From: Lunatimonas lonarensis
GTDB taxonomy: Bacteria; Bacteroidota; Bacteroidia; Cytophagales; Cyclobacteriaceae
DNA: 32,926 bases
Direction of reading: 5' to 3'
Assembly (NCBI RefSeq): GCF_000390185.1
Contig: NZ_AQHR01000097.1
Span: 1 to 32,926, forward strand
Of the stretch, positions 1 through 7,642 are shown in pieces. The first letter of the stretch is position 1. Each line of letters begins with the position of its first letter. Both the position numbers and the translations under genes were made by a program. The notes under the pieces were generated by a model, which saw only the letters and a program-made list of their open reading frames with translations, was not told where the DNA came from and made no database searches.

Positions 1-13
1 TCCGCTTCGCTGT

Positions 14-45
14 GTTTATCGGGATAAACTTCTCGCCCTTTGGGC
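14..45. repeat. Two small inverted repeats downstream of tRNA-Lys
   Basis: Positions 14-20 and 23-29 form a perfect 7-bp inverted repeat (GTTTATC, GATAAAC) with a 2-base spacer. Positions 35-45 form a second small dyad (GCCC TTT GGGC). They lie on the 3' side of the minus-strand tRNA-Lys gene. No coding sequence is visible in 1-63. Their role is unknown; they may be RNA hairpins in a longer tRNA transcript or part of a dispersed repeat. Confidence 0.35.
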
Positions 46-62
46 ATCTAAGGTAAAACAAG

Positions 63-88
63 AAGAGCCGCTCCTACGAACAGCTCTC
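63..88 (-). terminator. Weak candidate terminator after tRNA-Lys
   Basis: Read on the minus strand, AGAGC (87-83) can pair with GCTCT (68-64), plus one G-T pair, and is followed by TCTTGTTTT. The stem is short and the loop is 14 bases, so this is only a weak intrinsic-terminator candidate. Its position just downstream of the tRNA 3' end supports the call. Confidence 0.3.
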
Positions 89-99
89 TCATAACCAAG

Positions 100-172
100 T
101 GATCCCGCTGGGGCTCGAACCCAGGACCCTAACATTAAAAGTGTTATGCTCTACCAGCTGAGCTACGGAATC
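100..172 (-). tRNA. tRNA-Lys(TTT)
   Basis: A full cloverleaf can be read on the minus strand. The acceptor GATTCCG pairs with CGGGATC (one T-G wobble). It is followed by TA, a D arm GCTC/GAGC, and an anticodon stem TAACA/TGTTA enclosing the loop CTTTTAA, which places anticodon TTT at 137-139. The T arm is CTGGG/CCCAG with loop TTCGAGC. The discriminator is A at position 100, and no CCA is encoded, as is usual in Bacteroidetes. Length is 73 nt. Confidence 0.97.
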
Positions 173-178
173 ATTTAC

Positions 179-186
179 TATATTTG
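179..186 (+). promoter_or_regulatory. Candidate -7 box (TATATTTG) for the TPR/SH3 gene
   Basis: TATATTTG matches the Bacteroidetes -7 consensus TAnnTTTG exactly. It sits between the 5' end of tRNA-Lys (opposite strand) and the TPR/SH3 gene. No TTG is found at the expected -33 distance, so the call rests on one box. A start about 7 bases downstream would place the 191-219 inverted repeat at the very 5' end of the transcript. Confidence 0.25.
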
Positions 187-190
187 TCAC

Positions 191-219
191 GGGCAAAGAA
201 CCATGCGATTCCTTTGCCC
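191..219. repeat. Inverted repeat GGGCAAAG / CTTTGCCC
   Basis: GGGCAAAG (191-198) and CTTTGCCC (212-219) form a perfect 8-bp dyad with a 13-base loop. Flanking AC...GT bases could extend the pairing past a 2-base bulge. There is no T-run on either side, so it does not look like an intrinsic terminator. It lies in the leader between tRNA-Lys and the downstream gene and may be a leader hairpin or a protein-binding site. Confidence 0.5.
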
Positions 220-257
220 CCGTAATTGGACTGCAAATTTAACCGATCTGTTTGAAA

Positions 258-980
258 ATGCAAAATATACACCGAGGGATTATTGTTAAATTAGGCGTAT
301 TATTTCTTGGGTTATTTTATTCTCCTGTAATTCAGGGAGCTGTCCTCACCTTGGAAAAAGCGGACTCTCTCTTTTTAACCAAGCAATACAAGGAGGCTTT
401 GGTGATTTACGAGCATTTACTATACGAGGAAGCCAGCTATTCTCCCGCCATGCTGCTCAAGATGGCTTTTATTTCCGAGGGGATGGGGGATTTTGGCAAG
501 GCTACCAAGTATCTTTCCAAATACTACGATAACAACCCAAACCCGAAGGTTATCACCAAAATCAAGTCGCTGACCAGCCAAGGTACGCTGTATGGGTACG
601 ATGTCTCCGATCGGGAGAAATTTTTCAAGTTTCTTATCGATGTACAGGCCGAGCTAACCGTTCTTTTTGTTTTTTTCGCGGTACTGATGCTCATTTTTGC
701 GCTGATTTTTAGACAAAAGAAAGCGGTTTTTTATGCTCCCACGATGGTGTTTCTGTTATTGGGGTTTTTGAGCAACAACTTTCTGCGAGCACCTGAAATG
801 GGGATCATTACCGGGAGTCCAACGCTTGTAATGGATAGTCCCACGGCTGCCGGTAACCTTATTAGAAAGGTTGATGTGGGGCATAGGGTACGGATAGAAG
901 CTTCCGTAGACTCATGGTATGAGGTTACCTGGAATAATCGGAAGGCGTATATACGCAAAGACAGGCTGTCAAAAATTTAA
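258..980 (+). CDS. BatE-like TPR and SH3 domain membrane protein
   Basis: The protein is 241 residues from the ATG at 258; an in-frame TTG two codons upstream (252) is a less likely start. It has an N-terminal hydrophobic signal or anchor (about residues 8-28), a TPR-like helical region (about 35-100, with repeated Y/L/A packing), two membrane segments (about 130-150 and 158-178), and a C-terminal bacterial SH3-like domain (about 182-240, containing WYEV and KAYIRK). This order matches BatE, the last protein of the Bacteroidetes Bat (aerotolerance) operon, but no batA-D genes lie beside it here. It ends convergently with the LON-domain gene, overlapping it by 12 bp. The likely role is a cell-envelope scaffold; no enzyme motif is visible. 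Confidence 0.75.
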   Translation: MQNIHRGIIVKLGVLFLGLFYSPVIQGAVLTLEKADSLFLTKQYKEALVIYEHLLYEEASYSPAMLLKMAFISEGMGDFGKATKYLSKYYDNNPNPKVITKIKSLTSQGTLYGYDVSDREKFFKFLIDVQAELTVLFVFFAVLMLIFALIFRQKKAVFYAPTMVFLLLGFLSNNFLRAPEMGIITGSPTLVMDSPTAAGNLIRKVDVGHRVRIEASVDSWYEVTWNNRKAYIRKDRLSKI

Positions 981-1598
981 AGGATCCAGGTTTTTGAAAT
1001 AGCCGTTCATCTGGATTTTGCGTTTGGCTTCTTCCATTTTCACCAGAATAGGTAGAGCTTTCCTCAGGTGTTGTACCAAAAAACGCAGTCTCTCTGCTTC
1101 GTTTCTCATTAGTAGAAGCTTAAATTCCTCCTCTAGGCTCAGTCCGATCTTATGGGAGAAATTGTAGGTGTCTATTCGCTTAAAATCTTCGTTTTCGGGA
1201 AGACCAAGAAGCTGTAGCATATCAACCATCAATTCTTTGAACTCTGCGTACAGTAGGGTGTCGGTAAATTCATCTCCCTCAAGGATGGATACTTCTCCGC
1301 CTGCATAGAGTTTTTCCCCCATAGGGTTTCTGAAGTTAACGATACGGAATGGGCGGATCCCCAGAGCTTGGATGTCCATCCGTCCATCCTCGTAGGTTTT
1401 TGAGACTTCGAGAATGCTAACCTCGGTGCCATACATGGTCAGCTTATCCAAGTATACGCAAATTCCGAAAGTACTCCCTTTCAATAGGCAATCTCCTATC
1501 AGTTGCTTGTAGCGAGGTTCGAATACGTGGAGGTTAAGCTTTTCTCCGGGAAAAGCCACCAGCTTAAGCGGGAAGAATGGAAGGGTGATCGTATTCAT
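969..1598 (-). CDS. LON peptidase substrate-binding domain protein
   Basis: The protein is about 209 residues from the ATG at 1598 (MNTITLPFFPLKLVAFPGE). An upstream in-frame ATG at 1634 would add 12 residues, but homologues typically begin right at the FPL strand. The start FFPLKLVAFPGEKLNLHVFEPRY is the classic opening of the LON N-terminal (PUA-like) substrate-binding domain (FPL..V..PG..L.L.IFE.RY). The rest is a helical tail rich in charged residues. No AAA+ ATPase or Ser-Lys protease domain follows, so this is a stand-alone domain, probably a substrate recognition or adaptor protein in the cytoplasm. Its 3' end overlaps the convergent TPR/SH3 gene by 12 bp. Confidence 0.85.
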   Translation of the reverse strand: MNTITLPFFPLKLVAFPGEKLNLHVFEPRYKQLIGDCLLKGSTFGICVYLDKLTMYGTEVSILEVSKTYEDGRMDIQALGIRPFRIVNFRNPMGEKLYAGGEVSILEGDEFTDTLLYAEFKELMVDMLQLLGLPENEDFKRIDTYNFSHKIGLSLEEEFKLLLMRNEAERLRFLVQHLRKALPILVKMEEAKRKIQMNGYFKNLDPLNF

Positions 1599-1697
1599 AG
1601 GGACACAGTCAAAGCGATACAACGGGTCGGCCATCTCCTTACCGTTATACCAAAAAAATGCCCTAAAGGTTACGATTTTGTCTTTGAACCGAATATT

Positions 1698-2384
1698 TTA
1701 ATTGATCTTTTCCAGGTCATCATCGTCGATCATCGTCATAATCTGGGATGGAGAAAGGTACAGTCTTCTGATTTTTTCCTTGTAATCCTCCGAAAGCATA
1801 TCATGGTTGAGTACAAATTGTTTATGGGTGATAATCTGCTTTCCCAACCCCGCAGAGACAGCATAGGTATCCGCATTGATTTCAGCTTGGGTGATGAATT
1901 TTTGAGAGCAGAAGTACTTGGCTCCGAAATGAAGCAAATTGGTAGAACTTCTATCCAGGTAGTCCATTATATGGCCCAGTTCATGGCCTATCCACCCAAG
2001 GAGGACATCCTTTGGCAATTCTTCTATAGGAAGGTACCCGTCGTCCTCAAAGTGTAGATTTCTACTTACTTTAACACGGTAGGACCGGGTGTCTTTGTTG
2101 TTGAAAATTACTGAAAAAACCTTGGGCTGGGCCTGCATGACGGATCCATTTATGGTTTCTTTAAACTGAAACTCAATTTTAACATCCAGTAAATCCGGAA
2201 AGTAGGATAAGGCTTCCAGTGTCACAGCACGTATTTCGTCCGGTATTTCTTTATTGACTGCATAGCGTTCCAGATCGTCAACTGGTTCCTGTTCCTGCGT
2301 AAATATCGGTAGAAAACTTGCGTTGGGTGAAAATAATAAGGGAAGGGTAAGAGAAAGTGAAAGGGCGATTAATAATTTGAGCAT
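1698..2384 (-). CDS. Secreted HExxH zinc-metalloprotease-like protein
   Basis: The protein is 228 residues and begins with a hydrophobic signal peptide (about 1-20). The motif HELGH is at 134-138 within WIGHELGHIMDY. The downstream AEINAD (A167-D172) offers E168 or D172 as third zinc ligand, as in gluzincin or aspzincin-like folds. These features predict a periplasmic or outer-envelope zinc peptidase. The family is not recognised beyond the motif. It is encoded on the same strand as, and upstream of, the LON-domain gene (99-bp gap to that gene's ATG), so the two could be co-transcribed. Protease activity is inferred from the motif only; the substrate is unknown. Confidence 0.65.
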   Translation of the reverse strand: MLKLLIALSLSLTLPLLFSPNASFLPIFTQEQEPVDDLERYAVNKEIPDEIRAVTLEALSYFPDLLDVKIEFQFKETINGSVMQAQPKVFSVIFNNKDTRSYRVKVSRNLHFEDDGYLPIEELPKDVLLGWIGHELGHIMDYLDRSSTNLLHFGAKYFCSQKFITQAEINADTYAVSAGLGKQIITHKQFVLNHDMLSEDYKEKIRRLYLSPSQIMTMIDDDDLEKIN

Positions 2385-2471
2385 CGAACTAGTGGTTAAG
2401 TTTTCATGCTGAGTATACGGAAGTTTTTGGTTTTATCAAAAAAATATGCAAAAAAGAATATGAACTGCATC

Positions 2472-2503
2472 AAAAAAGGGATGAAATCAACTTTCATCCC
2501 TTT
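2472..2503 (-). terminator. Intrinsic terminator of the GMC dehydrogenase operon
   Basis: AAAGGGATGAAA (2475-2486) and TTTCATCCCTTT (2492-2503) form a perfect 12-bp stem with loop TCAAC. Read on the minus strand the stem is followed by TTTTTTG. It lies 18 bp past the stop codon of the small-subunit gene, so it ends the minus-strand GMC operon. Confidence 0.85.
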
Positions 2504-2521
2504 AATGCTTCTTGTTTTTTA

Positions 2522-3091
2522 CTAGGTAGCCCAGGCACGGTCACCTTTTTTGTAATCCATACAGGGATCGTACCTACCGGGAGTTTCTATATACCGTAGA
2601 GCCTGTGTGGCTCCAATCTCAGAAGTGAAATAACCCAAGACCGTTAGATCTTTGAACATGCCCACGTAGGCCGGTGTTTTGTTTCCACTATTGAACTCCT
2701 CGATTGCTTTGCGGTTGAGTTCATTGAGATAGGCTGTGCGTTCTTCCACGGTCGCTTTCATGAAGTCTTTTCCCATATCAGATTTGAAGTCTTTTTTCAG
2801 ACTGTTCAATCCGGCAATAAAGATTTCTTGCTGCTCTTTATTGTAGGTGGCTTTGACCATTCTTGCCATAAAGGCTCCAATGGCTACCGCCTTGGCACCA
2901 GGAGTGTCCGTTGTGGGAATGATTGCTTCTCCGATTTCATCCATGTAGGCCAGGTCTGAATCGGAAAAATCCAGCCCTTCAATGCTATCTTCTGGAGCGC
3001 AGCCAGTCAAAATTACGTTGGCGCCGACCATGGTTCCCCCCATCATCAGTGCCACGCTTTTGAGCGCGTCTCTTCTATTCATCTTGCTCAT
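2522..3091 (-). CDS. Gluconate 2-dehydrogenase subunit 3-like small subunit, Tat lipoprotein
   Basis: The protein is 189 residues. It starts with a twin-arginine motif (NRRDALK, residues 5-11), a hydrophobic stretch, and a lipobox LTGC ending at C31, so it should be exported folded by Tat and then lipidated. The rest is helical and fits the gluconate 2-dehydrogenase subunit 3 family (dimethylsulfoxide-reductase-independent, also the gamma subunit of FAD glucose dehydrogenase). In such complexes the small subunit carries the cofactor-loaded GMC subunit through Tat, since the large subunit has no signal of its own. It lies 18 bp downstream of the GMC gene, in the same operon, before a strong terminator. 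Confidence 0.88.
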   Translation of the reverse strand: MSKMNRRDALKSVALMMGGTMVGANVILTGCAPEDSIEGLDFSDSDLAYMDEIGEAIIPTTDTPGAKAVAIGAFMARMVKATYNKEQQEIFIAGLNSLKKDFKSDMGKDFMKATVEERTAYLNELNRKAIEEFNSGNKTPAYVGMFKDLTVLGYFTSEIGATQALRYIETPGRYDPCMDYKKGDRAWAT

Positions 3092-3109
3092 GTACGTATT
3101 GTTAAATGA

Positions 3110-4789
3110 TTAAAGGTTTCGTTTTTTTAGTTCCTCCACCGCAAAATTTGCAGCCCGGGCGGTCATTGCCATGTAAGTGAGGGATGGGTTTTGCGCAGCC
3201 GCAGAAGTCATAGCAGCACCGTCTGTTACAAACACGTTCTTCGCATCCCATACTTGGTTATTGCCGTTGAGCACGGAGGTTTTTGGGTCTCGGCCCATAC
3301 GGGCGGTTCCCATCTCGTGTATGCCCTGTCCAAAGGTATACCCGTTGTCGTAGGTGTTTATGTTTTTAACACCGGCAGCTTCGAGCATTTCAGCGGCATC
3401 GTTCATCATATCCACCCGCATTTTCTTCTCGTTTTCCTTTATTTCGGCATCCATTTCCAACACATACATGCCCCATTTGTCTTTCTCCGTCTTGCTGAGT
3501 TTCACGGTGTTTTCATGATAGGGGAGGATCTCTCCGAAAGCAGTCATGCCGATTGACCATGGTCCTGGTTCGGTCAGCTCGTTTTTAAGCGGCGCACCAA
3601 ATTGGATCTCGGCGACGTTTCGGCTCCATCCACTTCGACTGGCACCTCCTTGGTAACCGAATCCCCGCACATAATCGCGTTTTTCCCCACCCAGGTTTCG
3701 GTATCTAGGTATGTAGAAGCCACCGGGACGACGACCATAGTAATATTTATCGTCAAATCCATCCACCAGGCCATTGGCCCCTAAGCGGAAATGGTGATCC
3801 ATCACGTTGTGGCCTAGTTCTCCAGAACTGCTTCCCAATCCTTCCGGCCATACTTCGGTTGCAGAGCGCATCAGGATAGCTGCTGAGTTAAGTGCTGAGG
3901 CACATAGGAATATAATTTTCGCATCAAACTCAATCACTTCGTTCGTCTCGCCATCCACAATTTCAACGCCTGTGGCACGCTTGCTGTCCTTGTCATAAAT
4001 CAGCTTATTGACGATAGACCAAGGCCTCAGTGTGAGGTTGCCGGTAGCGAGCGCCGCCGGCAGTGTAGAGGATTGGGTACTGAAATAACCTCCGAAGGGA
4101 CATCCAAGCGAGCATTTATTACGGTACTGACATCCGGGACGTCCGGGAAGGGGCTGTGTAATATTCGCAACCCTGGCGTGCACCATGGCCCGCTTGCCAT
4201 TGAATTTCTCTTTGATCCGCGCTGCCACTTGATCTTCCACACAGTTCAGGGGAAACGGAGGCATAAAGTCGCCATCCGGAAGTATGGGCAAGTTGTCTTT
4301 GTTTCCTGCAATTCCCGCAAATTTTTCGACGTAGCTGTACCAAGGTGCTAGGTCTTTGTAGCGAATAGGCCAGTCCACAGCAATCCCCTGCTTCAGGTTC
4401 GCTTCAAAATCCTCGTCTGCCCAGCGGTAGCTTTGACGGCCCCAAAGTAGAGACCGACCGCCTACCTGATATCCTCTAAACCAAGTAAAGGGCTTTTTCT
4501 CCACGTAAGGGGAATCGGCTTCATGGGCCCACCAGTCCAGGTTAAGTTCATTGAGTACGTAATCCCTTCGTAGGTTGGGGTGGTTTTCCAACAGTTCTAT
4601 GGTTCTACGTCCGCGATGTGGTACCTCCCAGGGGCTTAAGGTGGCCGTTTTGTAATCTTTGACATGCTCTACCATGGGACCCCTTTCCAATAGTAGTACC
4701 TTTAATCCTTTTTCAGTCAGCTCTTTTGCCGCCCATCCTCCACTGATTCCGGAACCGACGACAATAGCATCATAACTCTGATTCGCCAT
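3110..4789 (-). CDS. GMC-family FAD dehydrogenase, catalytic subunit (probable glycoside 3-dehydrogenase)
   Basis: The protein is 559 residues and has no signal peptide. The FAD-binding motif is GSGISGG at 12-18, with E35 ending the second strand. GGRSLLWG (about 110-117) is the usual GMC flavin-contact region. The C-terminal domain has the catalytic pair H491 (GIHEMGTARMG) and N534 (QNPSLT). A C220-X5-C226-X3-C230 motif matches the spacing of the [3Fe-4S] cluster in FAD glucose dehydrogenases that work with a small subunit and a cytochrome c. The partner small subunit is 18 bp downstream. Substrate is not decided by sequence. The nearby DUF1080, Gfo/Idh/MocA and isomerase genes favour oxidation of a sugar or glycoside at C3; a gluconate, sorbitol or glucose dehydrogenase role is the alternative. 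Confidence 0.88.
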   Translation of the reverse strand: MANQSYDAIVVGSGISGGWAAKELTEKGLKVLLLERGPMVEHVKDYKTATLSPWEVPHRGRRTIELLENHPNLRRDYVLNELNLDWWAHEADSPYVEKKPFTWFRGYQVGGRSLLWGRQSYRWADEDFEANLKQGIAVDWPIRYKDLAPWYSYVEKFAGIAGNKDNLPILPDGDFMPPFPLNCVEDQVAARIKEKFNGKRAMVHARVANITQPLPGRPGCQYRNKCSLGCPFGGYFSTQSSTLPAALATGNLTLRPWSIVNKLIYDKDSKRATGVEIVDGETNEVIEFDAKIIFLCASALNSAAILMRSATEVWPEGLGSSSGELGHNVMDHHFRLGANGLVDGFDDKYYYGRRPGGFYIPRYRNLGGEKRDYVRGFGYQGGASRSGWSRNVAEIQFGAPLKNELTEPGPWSIGMTAFGEILPYHENTVKLSKTEKDKWGMYVLEMDAEIKENEKKMRVDMMNDAAEMLEAAGVKNINTYDNGYTFGQGIHEMGTARMGRDPKTSVLNGNNQVWDAKNVFVTDGAAMTSAAAQNPSLTYMAMTARAANFAVEELKKRNL

Positions 4790-4816
4790 ATAACTCTTTT
4801 TTATTTTAGGTTTTCA

Positions 4817-4832
4817 TTGTTGAAGACAACAA
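4817..4832. promoter_or_regulatory. Dyad at the predicted transcription start of the GMC operon
   Basis: TTGTTG (4817-4822), AAGA, CAACAA (4827-4832) form a perfect 6-bp inverted repeat. It overlaps the last three bases of the predicted -7 box (4830-4837, minus strand) and covers the expected start site. This is a position where a repressor could block initiation. The binding protein is unknown, and no regulator gene lies nearby. Confidence 0.35.
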
Positions 4833-4861
4833 ACATATTTATAAATCGCCTACTACCCAAA
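4830..4861 (-). promoter_or_regulatory. Promoter of the GMC dehydrogenase operon
   Basis: On the minus strand TTTG (4861-4858) is followed by 20 bases and then TATGTTTG (4837-4830), an exact TAnnTTTG -7 box. Predicted initiation near 4823 leaves a leader of roughly 33 bases before the ATG at 4789. It implies that the GMC and small-subunit genes can be transcribed without the upstream permease gene. Confidence 0.6.
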
Positions 4862-4911
4862 AAACCAACTGGAATATGCGTGCTTTATGTAGAAGGGACT
4901 GTTTGTGCTCT

Positions 4912-6192
4912 TCATCTTGTACTTAACTTATTTTTAATTTCAATGTTTTTTTCGGCTTTTCGGTCTGCGGTTACTTTCTCGAAATCCCTGTCTTTGAAAA
5001 ACAGGATAAACAATACGGTGACTCCCAGGGCGATACCGGAAGGGATCAACCATATGTATTTCCAATCGTGTCCGTCTGCATATTTATAAGCGTCCGATAC
5101 AATTCCTGCGATCCAAAATCCGATCAGCATGCCTATCCCATAAGTAGCCAGTGTGATCAGCCCCTGTGCTGAACTTTTATATCGTTCGCCGGCCTTCGAA
5201 TCGGTGTAAATCTGACCGGAAACGAAAAAGAAATCGTAGCAGATACCATGTAGTGCAATTCCGATGATCAACAAATAGGTACCTGATCCTGCATCGCCGT
5301 AAGCGAAAAACACATATCGGACTACCCAGGCCAGCATACCTACGATCAATGTGGTCTTTAGGCCAAATTTTCTGAAGAAAAACGGCATGGCAAGGAGAAA
5401 AAGAACCTCTGACACTTGGCCGATGGTCATCATGCCAGTTGGGTTGGGGAGACCCACCTCCGACAGAAAGGGGTTGGCATTTTGATAATAAAATGCCAGT
5501 GGGATACATATCAGTACTGACGAAATGAAGAAAATGGCGAAGTCCCTGTTTTTTAAGAGGGTGAGTGCGTCGAGACCCAGTATTTCTGATAGCGTACGGG
5601 TACCTGCAACACCCGCTTTGGGCGGGGTATTCGGCAGCCCAAAGCAAAAGACTCCCAAAACCAAAGAAGAAATGGAGGACATAAGGAAGGTGTTGCGCAG
5701 CATGCCGGCTCCAATTGCTGCTGGACTATCCCAAAGGAAAAAATAGCTGATCAACAAACCCGCAGAGATCCAGCCTATGGTGCCCCATACACGAATGGTG
5801 CTGAATTCTTTGGCCGGATCCTTCATCTGATTGAAGGAAACGGAATTGACCAATGCCAACGTGGGCATATAAATCAGCATGTAGAGGAACACATAGGGGT
5901 AAAATCCCGTAAAGCTATCAGACCGGAACATCATGAACATCAACCCTGCCCCGGCCAGGTGTAGCACCCCCAGTATTTTCTCGGCGTTAAAGTACCGGTC
6001 GGCAATCAACCCTATGATGAAAGGAGCGATAATGGCACCAAAGGATTGGGTAGAAAAAGCGGCGGCAAGTTGGGTACCAGTCGCGCTAAGGTTGTTTCCG
6101 AGAAAGGTACCCAGTGTGACGAACCAAGAGCCCCACACGAAAAACTCCAAAAACATCATGAGGGAAAGTTTGATTCTGATAGATGAGGTCAT
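4912..6192 (-). CDS. MFS permease of the nucleoside:H+ symporter (NupG-like) family
   Basis: The protein is 426 residues with about twelve hydrophobic segments. Its start, MMFLEFFVWGSWFVTLGTFL, is typical of the nucleoside:H+ symporter branch of the major facilitator superfamily, which in Bacteroidetes is often found in sugar-catabolic clusters. The conserved loop between helices 2 and 3 (GLIADRYFNAEKIL) is present. It is encoded upstream of the GMC dehydrogenase on the same strand (122-bp gap, with a separate promoter in the gap) and divergently from the Gfo/Idh/MocA gene. The context suggests import of a sugar, keto-sugar or similar polar compound into the cytoplasm rather than a nucleoside, but the substrate cannot be read from the sequence. 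Confidence 0.82.
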   Translation of the reverse strand: MTSSIRIKLSLMMFLEFFVWGSWFVTLGTFLGNNLSATGTQLAAAFSTQSFGAIIAPFIIGLIADRYFNAEKILGVLHLAGAGLMFMMFRSDSFTGFYPYVFLYMLIYMPTLALVNSVSFNQMKDPAKEFSTIRVWGTIGWISAGLLISYFFLWDSPAAIGAGMLRNTFLMSSISSLVLGVFCFGLPNTPPKAGVAGTRTLSEILGLDALTLLKNRDFAIFFISSVLICIPLAFYYQNANPFLSEVGLPNPTGMMTIGQVSEVLFLLAMPFFFRKFGLKTTLIVGMLAWVVRYVFFAYGDAGSGTYLLIIGIALHGICYDFFFVSGQIYTDSKAGERYKSSAQGLITLATYGIGMLIGFWIAGIVSDAYKYADGHDWKYIWLIPSGIALGVTVLFILFFKDRDFEKVTADRKAEKNIEIKNKLSTR

Positions 6193-6460
6193 AGTGTTCG
6201 TAAAGGTTAATTGTATTTAGCGGCCATCTAAACAGCCGTGAGGTAAAGTAATGGATAATAAATTTATATTTTGACCATTTTGGCGTAAATTTAGCACTCG
6301 TTGGTATCGGTTCGTTCCCCCGTATTTGTACGTTATGGATGCTGGATTAACGCATATCGTGAGTTTTAGTAGGGGGGCCATCCGATCTCCGATGTAATAT
6401 AGAAAGATTTGTAAAATAATTCCTTAAAGTTCAGAAACCAATAAACCAAAGATTAAAAGA
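6193..6460. promoter_or_regulatory. Divergent intergenic control region
   Basis: This 268-bp AT-rich region separates the divergent permease and Gfo/Idh/MocA genes, so it must hold both promoters. No exact TAnnTTTG box was found on either strand; near matches include AAGATTTG just before the plus-strand gene. CGTTA...TAACG arms around 6333-6354 are a weak dyad. No ORF or RNA gene is apparent. Confidence 0.35.
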
Positions 6461-7627
6461 ATGAGCGACAAAAAATTAAAAATGGGGATGATCGGTGGAG
6501 GACCGGGATCCTTTATCGGGGCAGTGCACCGCATATCTGCAGCTATGGATGGTCTTATCGAGCTGGCAGCAGGTGCGTTCAGCAGTAACCCGGAAAAATC
6601 CCAGCAAACCGGAAGAGAGCTTTTTTTGCCTGCCGGCAGGGTGTATGCCTCCTATGACGAAATGTTCGAAAAGGAAAAGCAGCTTCCTGAAGATGAACGC
6701 ATTGATTTTGTGGCCATTGTTACCCCCAATCACGTACATTTTGATCCCGCTGTGAAAGCGCTGAAGAGTGGCTTTCACGTCGTTCTCGACAAACCCATGA
6801 CCTTTACCTACGAGGAAGCCAAAGAGCTTGCCAAAACCATCGAGGAGACGGGTCTGTTGTTTTGTCTTACCCATACCTATACGGGATACCCCATGGTAAA
6901 GGAAGCCAAGCACCTGATCAAATCCGGCGTGTTGGGCAAAATCCGTAAGATCTATGTGGAATATCCTCAGGGATGGTTATGGACAGACCTGGAGAACACC
7001 GACTACAAACAGGCTAAATGGCGTACAGACCCCAAACAGAGCGGTATAGCTAATTGTATGGGGGATATTGGTACCCATGCTTTTAACCTTGCCGAGTATA
7101 TCAGCGGACTTAAAACGACCAAACTGTGCGCTGACCTAAACATCGTAGTGAATGGCCGTACACTGGATGACGATGGGGCGGTACTCCTCAAATACGATAA
7201 CGGTGCCTCGGGCGTTCTTATGGCCTCCCAAATAGCGACAGGTTCTGAAAACAATATCAAAATCAGGGTGTTTGGAGAAAAAGCAGGTCTCGAGTGGGAA
7301 CAGGACAATGCCAACACGCTCATCGTTCGCCATCCGGAAGCGCCAGCACAGATTTACCGTACAGGTGGCAACATACCCTACCTTTCGCCCGCAGCGATGG
7401 AAAATCTCCGTACACCGGGTGGACATCCGGAGGGTTACCTGGAAGCCTTTGCAAATTTGTACCGGAATTTCGCCAGAACCCTGTATGCCAAGCGCAAAGG
7501 TGAGGTTCCTAAGCCGGAATGGCTGGACTTCCCCGGTGCGGAGGATGGGCTTCGTGGAATGGCCTTCGTAGAACACGTGGTCAAGAGTGCGAAAAGTGAA
7601 CAAAAATGGACTACCTTTGAACTTTAA
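6461..7627 (+). CDS. Gfo/Idh/MocA family NAD(P)-dependent oxidoreductase
   Basis: The protein is 388 residues with no signal peptide, so it is cytoplasmic. The Rossmann fold opens with IGGGPGSFIG (11-20), an Idh/MocA variant of GxGxxG. Further family marks are TPNHVH (88-93), the catalytic lysine motif DKP (K111), and GDIGTHAFNL (201-210), which supplies D202 and H206 of the active site. The family oxidises or reduces sugar hydroxyls at the expense of NAD(P). It is the first gene of a plus-strand run, 15 bp before a sugar isomerase/epimerase gene. In the proposed pathway it would reduce a 3-keto sugar back to the free sugar, or interconvert keto-sugars. The direction and substrate are inferred from context. 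Confidence 0.88.
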   Translation: MSDKKLKMGMIGGGPGSFIGAVHRISAAMDGLIELAAGAFSSNPEKSQQTGRELFLPAGRVYASYDEMFEKEKQLPEDERIDFVAIVTPNHVHFDPAVKALKSGFHVVLDKPMTFTYEEAKELAKTIEETGLLFCLTHTYTGYPMVKEAKHLIKSGVLGKIRKIYVEYPQGWLWTDLENTDYKQAKWRTDPKQSGIANCMGDIGTHAFNLAEYISGLKTTKLCADLNIVVNGRTLDDDGAVLLKYDNGASGVLMASQIATGSENNIKIRVFGEKAGLEWEQDNANTLIVRHPEAPAQIYRTGGNIPYLSPAAMENLRTPGGHPEGYLEAFANLYRNFARTLYAKRKGEVPKPEWLDFPGAEDGLRGMAFVEHVVKSAKSEQKWTTFEL

Positions 7628-7642
7628 AAAAACGGAAACCCT

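Noticed and set aside
1503-2057. Plus-strand ORF of 184 residues
   Set aside because: It is antisense to the LON-domain and metalloprotease genes, both of which have clear family features; it has no signal or motif of its own.
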